DNA from: Abelmoschus esculentus
Taxonomy: Eukaryota > Streptophyta > Magnoliopsida > Malvales > Malvaceae
Assembly: GCA_035048815.1 (NCBI GenBank)
Contig: JAUCBN010000024.1
Coordinates: 5,640,001-5,704,000 of the forward strand
Length of the DNA stretch: 64,000 bases
Reading direction: 5' to 3'
Position 1 is the first letter of the stretch. Every line of letters begins with the position of its first letter. Positions 35,201-47,500 of the stretch are shown here, one piece after another. Position numbers and translations under genes: made by a program. The notes below the pieces were generated by a model. The model was given only the letters and a program-made list of their open reading frames with translations, was not told where the DNA came from and ran no database searches.

Positions 35201-37430
35201 ATCTTTCCTTCTTTACATCAATCTTCAAATCTTTCCCTGTTTTCTAGTATTGACCTTTTCTTCATGAATTCTTTCCAATTCGGTAGCTCATCACTAAGAT
35301 ATTTATTCCTACAAATAAGAAAAATATACCTAGGTAGTATCTTTCTCCACATAATTCAATCAACACAAGAATCAATATGACAACTCAAAAAATATGTGAA
35401 AATGCATGAAATCTCTAAAATATAACTAATAATGTAACTAACTCTAACAGTAATCATGAGTAAAAAGGGTAATAAAATAGCACAATTAAATATCTAACAG
35501 TCGTACAAAATATGACACAAAGAAGGCATGGAATGGTTGACTGACAATACTTCATCACTTCAAAATATTTGAATGTATAGATTATACCCATGTTCCAGAT
35601 GTTCAAAGGAAGAAGTTAGATGAAAAGGAAAAAAAAAATATTTTTCTTGGTGAGTGATAATTTGAAAGCTTAAAAATTATTTAATCCTCTTACTAAAAAT
35701 GTATTATATGTCTTGACATGATCTTTAAAGAAAAAAAATTCTAGGAATGAAATAAAAAAGGTATTGAACAAAGAATATCAAGTATACTAAAAGATTTTGA
35801 GAATGATAAAGAATAATCAATCACAAATTTAAAGCAACAATGCGTATTTCAAGATGTGCCTGTGAATGTTTCGTCTTCGGCAATAAATATTTTAGTACTT
35901 CCACAACAGATTCGAAGGAAACCTACATGGATGACTAACTATGAGATAACTAGAATTAATAAATTAGATGATAACACATAAATTTAGCTTTATTTTCATA
36001 TTATGATCCCTTAAGCTTTGACGAATCTGTTCAACATTCAAATTGGAGAAAAGCTATGGATAATGAAATTAAATCCATAGAAAAAAATAAAACGTGGGAG
36101 TTAATTGAACTTCCTCGAGGATAAAAAAACTATTGGCATATAGTGGATGCATAAAACAAAATAAAAAAAAAGATAAAATTAATAGATATAAGGCATGTTT
36201 AGTGACAAAAAGATACAAACAAAAATTAATAGATATAAGGCATGTTTAGTGACAAAAAAGATACAAATAAGAGTTTGTAATTGATTATAAAGAGATTTTT
36301 GTCCCAATTGTAAAACATGACACTATTAGACTTAAGATTGTATTTTTAACTCAAAATTCATGGTCAATTTTTCAATCAGACATCAAATTTGCTTTCTTAC
36401 ATGAAGAATTGGGAGAACATGTATTTTTTTATCAACCATTAGGGTTACATTAAAGTAAGAGATGAACATAAGGTTTATAAATTAAAAAAAAAATTTACGG
36501 TCTAAAACAAGTTCCACAAGTATAGTATAGTCGTATTGAACTTTATTTTTTGAGAAAAGAAATTCTAAAATATCCTTATGAATATACACTTTTTATATGA
36601 TTTGAAGTTGTTGGAAAAATAATCATAGCTTGTTTATATGTGGACGACTTAATCTATACGGACAATAATGTAAAAATGATTAAGCAATTTAAGAACTCCA
36701 AGATGACTAAATTTGACATGTCTGACCTTGGTTTGATGCACCATTTTTTGGTATAGAAGTTGATCAATCTGATACAAGTATTTTTATCTCTCAAAAGAGA
36801 TATGTTCAAGATATCTTAATCAAGTTTCGAATGAAAGATTGCAATCCAATTTGTACTACAACTAATAAAAGTTTAAAGCTTGTTAAAGATCCTAATTGAC
36901 AACAAAATTACAACACTCTTTACGAGTAAATCATCGAAAGTTTAATGTACTTAACTACAATGAGTCCTAACATCATGCTTTCCATAAGTCTGATCAGTAA
37001 ATTTATGGAGGGTGCAACAGAGATTTATCTTGCATCAGCAAAATTAATATCTATAAAAAACTATTGATTATGATTTATTTTACAAGAAAAAAAAATAGAT
37101 CTAATTAAATTTATAGGTAGTAATTATGCAAGAGATCAAGATTTTAAAAAAATACATCTGGATACGTGTTTATGATAAGGTCTAGAACTATTTCATAGTC
37201 TTCAAGAAAGTAACTTATAATCACTCTTTCAACTACTGAACCGAAATTTGTTGCAGCAATATTATGTTCTTCCCAAGCAATTTAACTAAGAAATGTTCTT
37301 AAAGAACTTCATTTCAATTAAAAAGGTTCTACTCCAATTTATTGTGATAACAATTCAACAATCAAGTTGTTCAAAAATTCAATTTTACATTATAGAAGCA
37401 AGCATATTTATATTTGATTTGATTTCTCTT
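32281..37430 (+). mobile_element. Ty1/copia element B, degenerate, no LTRs kept
   Basis: Plus-strand copia remnants run in order: gag (CGATTCCTCG-TTTTAATGGTCATTATGA at 32306-32335 encodes the PRFNGHYD motif; 32558-32956 includes SMTPRFNYVVYSIEESKDLD), zinc knuckle (33080-33115), protease (WFLDTRCSNQMCGDKK at 33220-33275), pre-integrase (33431-33646) and integrase (33780-34235). The order resumes after an insertion with RT (36045-36880, with LYVDDLIYT at 36640) and RNase H to about 37430. Stops are frequent. The protein is closest to copia D in this window, so the two are the same or sister families. The first RNase H/LTR border is replaced by another copia family at about 37430. Confidence 0.8.
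34240..35499 (-). repeat. Solo LTR, Athila-like (1260 bp)
   Basis: TGTTGTGTG...TATCTAACA is flanked by the perfect duplication GTCGT (34235-34239 and 35500-35504) and interrupts the copia B integrase frame. Its first 90 bases read like the reverse complement of the 3' end of the Athila-like LTR at 13460-13551 (GTGTACACG..., then TATCGTCT-CATAGGGATT). It is therefore a minus-strand LTR of a related family, left by LTR-LTR recombination. Confidence 0.85.
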
Positions 37431-38277
37431 AATGTAAACGATCTATTCCATCCTTGAGAAAAGGGTAATGATATTTTTAGTTTAAAAGCATCATATATAC
37501 ATTATTTGATCTAGAAACATCGTATCTTAGCTGATCTAAAAATATTATTTAAGTACTCTAAGATCATTACCTTTAAATAATTTTTATTCATGAGGGAAAG
37601 CCGAAATATGTGTTTGGCTAAACATATCCAGAAGATATGTGAATTGCTTTTACAAGATAAGATGTAAGTTATCTTGTGTAGAGATAATGCAAAATTTATA
37701 TCTCAAGGTGGATACATCAAATGTGATAAAACGAAACATATTTCTTTAAAGTTTCGGTCCTCGTGATCTTTAGAAGATATATCTATTAGTGCACACTCTA
37801 TTTCAACATTTGAAGATTGTATCTAATATTGAATTATGAAGATTTCAAGATCTTCATGAGGGGGAGTAAATATGCGTTGTACTATTTTTTCCTTAACCGA
37901 GGTTTGTACCAATGGGTTTTCCTGGTAAAATTTTTAATGAGGCAAATTTTATGCGTATCAATGATATGTGTACTCTTTTTCTTCACTAAGATTTTTTTCC
38001 ATGTTTTAACGAGGCACATTATCTTTATAGATATCCAGGGGAGTTATAAATATATTTATTTATGGTGGATATCCATATATTAAATTATATTTTATTGTAC
38101 TTTATTATTAGAGTTAAATTCTCATTGGAATTAGGACTTTCATCTTATGCCTATAAGTATAGACATTTGGAGAAAGTATTGTATAACCTACTTTGAGAAT
38201 ATAATATATATTTTTCTCTTTTTATCTCTCATCTTTGTTCATCTATTTTATTCTTATTTTTTACTTTATTCACAACA
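37431..38277 (+). mobile_element. 3' fragment of copia family C with one LTR
   Basis: Sequence from about 37431 matches 60500-61373 of copia C (AAGGATAATGATATT, then CATCGTATCTTAGCTG, then ACATTTGAAGATTGTAT). It ends in an LTR, about 38044-38277, matching 56911-57148 (GGATATCCATATATTAA to TTATTCACAACA). This copy keeps the polypurine tract (CCAGGGGAG) and LTR start that copia C itself has lost. No 5' portion is present. Confidence 0.8.
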
Positions 38278-39085
38278 CTTTTATTACTTTTTTACATTAA
38301 CTTTTTACTCCAACCCCTGCTCTCTTCATTTTTTTTTTGCTAAAGTCGGGATCAAAACCTATCAACATTAAAAGCTTTTTAGTGTGCGGATCGACCCTTC
38401 TTCTCTAATACTACATTATTTATTTATTTATTTATTTTGTTTAAAATTAAGGATAATTTATTTGACAATTACAAAGTTTGTTGGTAACAGTAAATTTGAG
38501 AGAATTTGAGTTCAGAAGTGATTTTATGAGAAAAGTGAATTAGTTAATTGATATCACACTTATTATATCTAATTTATTTTTAATTAATACTTCAATACCT
38601 TTAAAAATAACCTAAATGAAGAGAAAAGTCTGATGGAAAATAATAGTAAAATATCTCTTTAAAGATTTTAAATTTTGATACTTTTACGATTTAATTACCA
38701 AAATAAGTTTTAAGTTTTGTTCACTAGATCAAAATGTTAATAATTCGGATTTTTATTTTATAAAAAATAGTTTATCAAAACATATAATATATTAATTAAA
38801 TGTTTACTTTATAAAAATATATAATATATTTTTTATCAAAAAATATAATACAAACTAATTTAATTCATAAAAAACATTTAAATTCCAAATTTAACTTTTA
38901 ACCCCAAATTTTTAACGTTATATTTATACTTTCAATCCTGTGACTGAGATCAGCCACCAAAAATGACTTTTGGGGTTTGTCCCTAAGGACATATATACCC
39001 ACACAATAAGACTAAAAAGATGACTTTTGGAACAACATATTATTGTCCATCATCTTCACTATTTTTTTCTTATTTTCCCTCCTTC
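38278..39085. other. AT-rich intergenic DNA, no gene seen
   Basis: Low-complexity AT-rich sequence with a (TTTA)n stretch at 38413-38438. No frames or borders recognised. Confidence 0.6.
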
Positions 39086-39093
39086 ATTCTAAC

Positions 39094-39648
39094 TAGGGTG
39101 TAAAAAACCTGAGTCGAGCTTGAGTAGTGCTAAGCTCGTTAAGATTTCGAGTCGAGTTCGAGCTTAAGTAATTTTAAACGAGCCTGAAAAATCTAAGCTC
39201 GGCACGACTCGTTAATAACTTGAGTCGAGTTCGAGCTTTTTTTGAGCTTTATCGAGCCAAGTATTGTCCGATCTTTGGTCGTGTTAGACTCGAGTAAATC
39301 TTATCTCTCAAATATCATTTAAAGTCTAATGAAGAAAAAACTTTGATACGCATATTGTACAAACTTAAGCTTGTTAATTTTAGGTTTTAGTGCGTTATTT
39401 TAGGGTTTAAGACTTATATTTAGGGTTTTAAGTTTAGAAATCTAGATTTTAAATTATAAAAAAAATAGTATATTTATATTTTCGAGTAGCTCGTAAACTT
39501 TTTGAGTCGGGTATCATGTAGCTCAGCTCGGCTCGTCAAGAACTCGAGTCGAGTTCGAGCCGACTCCAATCGAGTCGAATTTTGACCGAGTTTTGACCGA
39601 ATCGAGCTCGAGTAACTCGCAATCTGCCTCGTATCATTTACAGCCCTA
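39094..39648. mobile_element. 555-bp non-autonomous hAT-like element
   Basis: The left end TAGGGTGTAAAA and right end ATTTACAGCCCTA form an imperfect inverted repeat. The flanks ATTCTAAC (39086-39093) and CTTCTAAC (39649-39656) match at 7 of 8, an hAT-type duplication. The interior is full of GAGTCGAGTTCGAGC-type phrases in both orientations near the two ends, a known feature of a common plant hAT family. A 61-residue minus-strand frame inside is a shadow of these repeats. Confidence 0.8.
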
Positions 39649-39881
39649 CTTCTAACCATTACTGATCGTAACTTTTCGACTAATAATTAAGGATGTAATG
39701 AACCGCCTATACCACCACATTCACCATCATCAAACACAAATATATTAATAATTTTTTGTTAAAAATATGTTCATAAAACCTAGGTTGAAGTGGTGGTTTA
39801 TTTACTCATATTTTAGATTCTAAAAGACAGATTTCCACACACCATAAGTTCTAAAGACTTTAATTGGCTGATAATTCTTAG

Positions 39882-40682
39882 TTATAGTTTAACCGATCTG
39901 CCTCCATGAATGGCAATCGTCTTAACCCCTTCGGTATCATGATCTTGACCAAAGTTAATCTCCTTATGCCTTCCCGCAAAGTGATCTCGAGCAGCACCCA
40001 TCACGTTAAATCCCAATAGTGCTCTTTGGTAGCACCTTGCGACGCCCACTTTGCAATACACGGCGAAGTCCTCGCAATTGTTGAGGAGAAAATTGTAACT
40101 CCCAAAGCTCTTGTCTTCGAGAAGATGATGGGCAATTTCAATGACTTTGTTCGCCGGTTTGCAGTCCCATGTGCTGCAAGAGCCACCGCGGCTGATAAGC
40201 AGTTTCAGGTACGAAACGTCATAGTTGCAGCGGTAGAGCGAGTGACCATCGAGGAAGCAATCGAGGCAGGTCTTGAAGATCCCAGTTTGTGACTTGAAAC
40301 CACATGTTTTGCAGGGTGGTTGGTTGTAAGCCTTGTTTGGTCCCATTAGATGAATCACCATGTTATCGCCCACATATATTCCTGGTGTAACCAAAGGACT
40401 CACTTGGATATAGAAATCATATAAGATATGCGTGTATGCATATTTCAAGAATATGAATGGTCTTTATATTATCGTAAAGAAATTTTTTTCATATTTTCAC
40501 GTAATAACAAATCCATGCATGTTATTTGGTTTTATCTTATGAAGGGTAGGAAATTATACTATTTCTCTTCTTCTTAAAGAAAACATTACAAGGAGTTTAC
40601 CATGGTGATAGTAGAGACCAGATTTCCTATCGGAAAAGATGTGATCTCCCGGTATTAGATCATCCCTTCCTACTGTTTTCAT
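39882..40682 (-). CDS. LRAT-domain protein (LEAD-SENSITIVE 1-like), two exons
   Basis: The coding sequence is exon 1 at 40682-40601 and exon 2 at 40381-39882, joined over a 219-bp GT-AG intron (donor GTAAAC, acceptor ACACCAG), for 193 residues. Exon 1 encodes MKTVGRDDLIPGDHIF and ends in HHG; exon 2 continues IYVGDNMVIH. The LRAT/NlpC-P60 triad is complete: His in HHGIYVG, His in VIHL and Cys in NNCEDFAVYC. A C-x2-C...C-x2-C set (CKTCGF, CLDCFL) follows the first block. LRAT-fold proteins are thiol acyltransferase-like enzymes. The plant LSE1-type role in lead response is known for homologues and not shown here; the substrate is unknown. A frame that begins at 40448 reads through the intron and lacks the first catalytic His, so the spliced start is preferred. 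The gene stands alone among repeats. Confidence 0.85.
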
Positions 40683-40756
40683 CCTTCTCCGACACTCTTT
40701 AAACTGCTTCTCTTTGATTTTATGTGTGGTTTACAGATTTGTTGAACCCCCACAAA

Positions 40757-40763
40757 TATATAG
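40757..40763 (-). promoter_or_regulatory. Possible TATA box of the LRAT gene
   Basis: The minus strand reads CTATATA about 75 bp before the start codon, preceded by GAATCTCAATT. Spacing suits a short 5' UTR. Confidence 0.5.
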
Positions 40764-40769
40764 AATTGA

Positions 40770-43490
40770 GATTCATCTTTCAGAAGAAGAAAAAGAAGTG
40801 TAGATCAGAAGCCAAGACTTTGAACAAAACAGGGAATCCTTTATCAACCACGTTAGAATGAGGGAATCATTTGTCATTGATATCAATTTGGGTATCGACG
40901 GGACCGAGTTGAGATTCAATATTAGGATTAAAACTAAAAAGGAACAAAAGTCTATTAAACCTTTAAATTTAAAAAGAAAAAACCTTATTTAATTAACATT
41001 TAAACTAAAAAGGATTAAAACTATAATTATACCAAAAAAATTAAAAAGAATATACAACTCCGTCAATAGTTATCGATAACATTATTTGTAGTCGATAATG
41101 TCTCAAATACGATTCACATATATATTCTTTATGCTTTTTTAAGGCATATATAAAGCATAAATGGATTTCACATTCTTATCTAATCCTTCTACTCTTTTTC
41201 CTTTTTGAAAGAACAGTCAAGAAAATACATGATGCAGAGATTGAAGGAATAAATTATTCCTTGAAAATTGGTGTAAAATACACTTCCACCTGAAAAACAA
41301 TTATACCCTTATTATTATTCATTTATATATTTATGGAAAAAATTATTTATTCTTTTTTTGATATTTTTTTAATCCTAACATTAAAGAAAAAAATATTATT
41401 AAGTAATAATCTTAAATTTTAAATCTTAAATCTTAAAAAATATATGATATTTTAAATTACTTAGACTATTACTTTAGACACTAAACCTAATTTTGATGTG
41501 ATTCATAAAAAGAAGCACAAAAAAGTTAAAAAAGAATTCTAATATTATATATTCATTAAATTATTTATTGAAATATAGAAGTAAAGAAAAAATAAAAATT
41601 GAATTATCTAAAAGTTAATATACGACTTAACTAAAATTAAGTTTATAATATGGACAGAGGGATTGTTTGCTTTTTAAAAGAAATATTTAAAGTATGGATC
41701 AGCACTCAAGTTGAGTTGAGGAATCGATCTTTATAATTTAAATTTTATTTAAATTTATTAAATTCAAGTTGATTTATTTAAGTGTGTTTTTAAATTTAAT
41801 TATAACCATTTGTAGGGTTATAGATTAATAATTAGGTACAGTTTAAACAATTTTTTTATAACCATATATAATACATATATATTTCTTGACATGTGATATA
41901 TATCATACATAATTGATAGGCTCAATTAAAACTTGAAAATCGATAATTAAGTATTAAAAATTTGATTTTATTTTTTTTTTATTTTACATCTTAAAATTTA
42001 TTTAATTTTTTTACGTCGATTCAAGAATATAAAATTAAAAATTGAATAAAGAGAAGTCAATTTTTTTTATGTTCTTGTCCATCGACATCCAATCAGAACC
42101 CCAACAAAAGTTGATATGTGTTCGTGGGTCTGTATGTACGGTTTTAACACTTAGACCAACCTTTGAGATTTGTTCAAGTTTAACCAAGCTGCTTACCACT
42201 TAGATTAATCCTGTTGTTTTTTAAAAATTTTAATAGAGCGTATAATTTTTTTAGAAATTATATAAAAAAAAAAACTAGAAATTCTAAACCGTGTGAAGTG
42301 CATAATAGCAAAACAAATCCTCAACATTTACCTTTTCCAATTTTCCCTTAACGTTACAATGTTACATCATCAAAAATGTACATGGTTGTCGTAAAAAATA
42401 CTCTCAAAAACCTAATTTCTATCTCAAAACCTTTTAGTCGTCGTTTTATTTCCCTAAATTTTATTTTTTTTTTATTTTTCGTTTTGATCATTCCCTTGAT
42501 CGGTGATCGAAAAGTAATTTTAGTATTGATTATTGATCACCGGATCTATTTTTTTTCTTGTTTTATTTTAATAAGGATCTCTCTTTTTTTGTCTTTGTAA
42601 CACGCGTTTTTCTGTCCTTGTAACAAATTTTTATTTTTGTTTTGGGTTTGATCCGTCTGTCTTTATAGCATGTTGCAGCATACCCTAGCAATCGGTTGTT
42701 GTTCGCACAAAGATTCAATCGATGCTAGTTTTTCTGATTTATTGTTTTATCGGTGGTCACTTGGAAAGACTTATCCCCACTCGATTGATGGTTGTTTGTC
42801 GATAAAATCAGTCCTGGGTAGCGGTACATTTTGAACAACAGTTTGAATCGCCTACAACTCTTTCCTTCACTATGCGTCTCGTTTGGACAGAGATAAGGAG
42901 ATTCAGGAAGTTGTTGAATTTTATTAGTATGTTTATTTTCATAGGAATTTTATTTTTCTTTGTTTTTGGGTTGAAAGATTTTTTAGATTTTTAATTCAAC
43001 TATTTTACTTCTTGATTACGTTGTAATTATAATTTTCTATAGATTTAACAAAAATTCAGTAGCATTTGTCAAGAAAAATGTATATAATTTGTTGACTTTC
43101 AAAAAAGACTTATTTGGAAATTAAAACTTTCATTTTAATTGTCAAGAGACTTTGACTAAATAGATATTTAAAGATTCATATAATTTGATCCTTTTATAAA
43201 ATAGTAAACCAGAGTTACCTTTTAATTAATTCAGATTTAAATAATTTTATCTATAATATGTGTATAAGATTATTCAAAACTAACAAAAGAACAAATACTA
43301 CCATTTAGAATGTTTAAAGAAATCCATTAAAAATATAATGATTTTAATATTTTAACACGAAAACATCTAAAACCCTTACTAAACATAAAAGGAAATAAGA
43401 AACATGAAATAAATAAAAGATTGCATGCCATTGCATCGTACATAGAGTCTTTAGTTTGAAATATAATTGTGGAAAAGACTAGAATTTAAT
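40770..43490. other. Intergenic DNA, no gene recognised
   Basis: AT-rich, with a few short frames (for example 42376-42600) without motifs. A slightly more GC-rich patch at 42650-42920 has no identifiable coding content. Confidence 0.55.
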
Positions 43491-43492
43491 TA

Positions 43493-43956
43493 GGGGAGTA
43501 TATTATTTAATTTTAACTAAATTAATTGATCAAATTAAATTTTTTAGTTAATTTTAAGTAAATTTAATTAGTGATTAATTATTTTTTAAAATATTTGGTT
43601 ATAAATTAATTCAGTTTGAAATCATTTAATTAACCGATTTAATTGAATTAGCTAAAATTATTAAATATTATATGTATCACATATATTTTTTGTCATTAAA
43701 CTTTTAAAAAATTATAAAATCATCATTAATTTTTGATATATTATAAAATGGTCACTAAATATTTATCAAAATTAGCCTAAATTAAAAGTTTGGTGACTAA
43801 AATATCATTTTAACACAATTTAATGACATATTGTGTAACTTATCTAAAATTTTATAACAAATTTTGGTTAATTGAAAACCAAACGAATTAACTGAAATAA
43901 TTCAGTTATAGCTAATTCGGTTCGACCGCCAACCGAATTAATCAAATACACACCCC
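43493..43956. mobile_element. Possible non-autonomous element with GGGG-type inverted ends
   Basis: The left GGGGAGTATATTATTTAATTTT and right AATTAATCAAATACACACCCC ends are similar when reversed. The interior repeats AATTAATTC-GGTT words in both orientations (AACCAAACGAATTAACTG, GTTCGACCGCCAACCGAATTAA). No clear target duplication was found, so the borders are uncertain. Confidence 0.4.
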
Positions 43957-44529
43957 ATTTTACACATTACTTGTCTGCATTACACATCCCTTTTCTTGGT
44001 TATCTTTGATTTCATTTACAATAAAACATTATGACACTCACGAATTTTGAACCAACAAATGAAACTGATTCATGAGTTTCATAGATTGGTAGCTAAAAAA
44101 GTTTAAAAGGGTAAAAAATCACAGACCACCTGGCAAACTTGGAATGAAGAGAAGTAATGTTGACAACATAATTTTAAGAGATATTTTTAAAGCCTAAGAA
44201 TGAGCTGTAACGTTATTTTGAGAGAAAAAAGTTACATCCATCTAGAAGTAGAGCGTAAAAATTTTGTTTATTTTCAATTTAATTTTAATCGACTAGTTTT
44301 GGTAAATTGTTATTAACTTATACTTGAGTACTTTATATTTTTGGTCTAACATATATTCTAAAATATAAGTTAAAGTAAAAGTCTATTCACGTATACAAAT
44401 CTATAATAATATTAATAATTTTTAAATGATGTGATAACTTAAAAATGTATTCTTACAAAGCCTAAAATAAGCCTAAACCTGTTTACCCGGTCACATTATG
44501 CACATAAAACTAAATACATAGTTTCTTAC

Positions 44530-47500
44530 AAAAATTGTAAGAAAAACGGTACATACATAAATTAGCACAAAAATAGTAAGGATTTGTGTTTGTACACAAA
44601 TCCTTACAAAGTATACACAACGGCTTACGAAAACCGTAAGAAAAAAGGTATGTACATAAATCCTTACTACTTCAAAACCATGAGCTCAAGGAGGCTTCCA
44701 AGGGTAAAGATTTGTGTACATACACAATTTCCTACAAGAATACACAATATAGCACGAAAACGGTAAGAATTTGTGTTTGTACACAAATCCTTACAAAGTA
44801 TACACAACGCCTTACGAAAACCGTAAGAAAAAAGGTATGTACACAAATCCTTACCACTTCAAAATCATGAGCTAAAAAAGGCTTCCAAGGGTAAGGATTT
44901 GTGTACATACACAATTTCCTACAAGAATACACAATATGCCACCTAAACGGTAAGGATTTGTGTTTGTACACAAATCCTTAAAAAGTATACACAACGGCTT
45001 ACGAAAACCGTAAGAAAAAAGGTATGTACACAAATCCTTACCACTTCAAAACCATGAGCTCAAGGAATTTTCCAAGGGTAAGGATTTGTGTACATACACA
45101 ATTTCCTACAAGAATACACAATATGCCACCCAAACGGTAAGGATTTCTGTTTGTACACAAATCCTTACAAAGTATACACAATGGCTTACGAAAACCGTAA
45201 GAAAAAAGGTATGTACACAAATCCTTACCACTTCAAAACCATGAGCTCAAGGAGGCTTCCAAGGGTAAGGATTTGTGTACATACACAATTTCCTACAAGA
45301 ATACACAATATGCCACCCAAACGGTAAGGATTTGTGTTTGTACACAAACCCTTACAAAGTATACATAACGGTTTACGAAAACCGTAAGAAAAAAGGTATG
45401 TACACAAATCCTTACCACTTCAAAACCATGAGCTCAAGGAGGCTTCCAAGGGTAAAGATTTGTGTACATACACAATTTCCTACAAGAATACACAATATAG
45501 CACGAAAACGGTAAGAATTTGTGTTTGTACACAAATCCTTACAAAGTATACACAACGCCTTACGAAAACCGTAAGAAAAAAGGTATGTACACAAATCCTT
45601 ACCACTTCAAAATCATGAGCTAAAAAAGGCTTCCAAGGGTAAGGATTTGTGTACATACACAATTTCCTACAAGAATACACAATATGCCACCCAAACGGTA
45701 AGGATTTGTGTTTGTACACAAATCCTTAAAAAGTATACACAACGGCTTACGAAAACCGTAAGAAAAAAGGTATGTACACAAATCCTTACCACTTCAAAAC
45801 CATGAGCTCAAGGAATTTTCCAAGGGTAAGGATTTGTGTACATACACAATTTCCTACAAGAATACACAATATGCCACCCAAACGGTAAGGATTTGTGTTT
45901 GTACACAAATCCTTACAAAGTATACACAATGGCTTACGAAAACCGTAAGAAAAAAGGTATGTACACAAATCCTTACCACTTCAAAATCATGAGCTAAAAA
46001 AGGCTTCCAAGGGTAAGGATTTGTGTACATACACAATTTCCTACAAGAATACACAATATGCCACCCAAACGGTAAGGATTTGTGTTTGTACACAAACCCT
46101 TACAAAGTATACATAACGGTTTACGAAAACCGTAAGAAAAAAGGTATGTACACAAATCCTTACCACTTCAAAACCATGAGCTCAAGGAGGCTTCCAAGGG
46201 TAAAGATTTGTGTACATACACAATTTCCTACAAGAATACACAATATAGCACGAAAACGGTAAGAATTTGTGTTTGTACACAAATCCTTACAAAGTATACA
46301 CAACGCCTTACGAAAACCGTAAGAAAAAAGGTATGTACACAAATCCTTACCACTTCAAAATCATGAGCTAAAAAAGGCTTCCAAGGGTAAGGATTTGTGT
46401 ACATACACAATTTCCTACAAGAATACACAACATGCCACCCAAACGGTAAGGATTTGTGTTTGTACACAAATCCTTACAAAGTATACACAACGGCTTACGA
46501 AAACCGTAAGAAAAAAGGTATGTACACAAATCCTTACCACTTCAAAACCATGAGCTCAAGGAATTTTCCAAGGGTAAGGATTTGTGTACATACACAATTT
46601 CCTACAAGAATACACAATATGCCACCCAAACGGTAAGGATTTGTGTTTGTACACAAATCCTTACAAAGTATACACAATGGCTTACGAAAACCGTAAGAAA
46701 AAAGGTATGTACACAAATCCTTACCACTTCAAAATCATGAGCTAAAAAAGGCTTCCAAGGGTAAGGATTTGTGTACATACACAATTTCCTACAATAATAC
46801 ACAATATGCCACCCAAACGATAAGGATTTGTGTTTGTACACAAACCCTTACAAAGTATACATAACGGTTTACGAAAACCGTAAGAAAAAAGGTATGTACA
46901 CAAATCCTTACCACTTCAAAACCATGAGCTCAAGGAATTTTCCAAGGGTAAGGATTTGTGTACATACACAATTTCCTACAAGAATACACAATATGCCACC
47001 CAAACGGTAAGGATTTGTGTTTGTACACAAACCCTTACAAAGTATACATAACGGTTTACGAAAACCGTAAGAAAAAAGGTATGTACACAAATCCTTACTA
47101 CTTCAAAACCATGAGCTCAAGGAATTTTCCAAGGGTAAGGATTTGTGTACATACACAATTTTCTACAAGAATACACAATATGCCACCCAAACGGTAAGGA
47201 TTTGTGTTTGTACACAAATCCTTACAAAGTATACACAACGGCTTACGAAAACCGTAAGAAAAAAGGTATGTACACAAATCCTTACCACTTGAAAACCATG
47301 AGCTCAATGAATTTTCCAAGGGTAAGGATTTGTGTACATACACAATTTCCTACAAGAATACACAATATGACACGAAAACGGTAAGGATTTGTGTTTGTAC
47401 ACAAATCCTTACAAAGTATACACAACGGCTTACGAAAACCGTAAGAAAAAAGGTATGTACACAAATCTTTACCACTTCAAAACCATGAGCTCAAAGAGGC

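Noticed and set aside
40026..40292. Plus-strand 88-residue frame opposite the LRAT gene
   Set aside because: Shadow of the real minus-strand exon.
42376..42600. 74-residue frame in AT-rich DNA
   Set aside because: Hydrophobic by base composition only, with no homologous motif.
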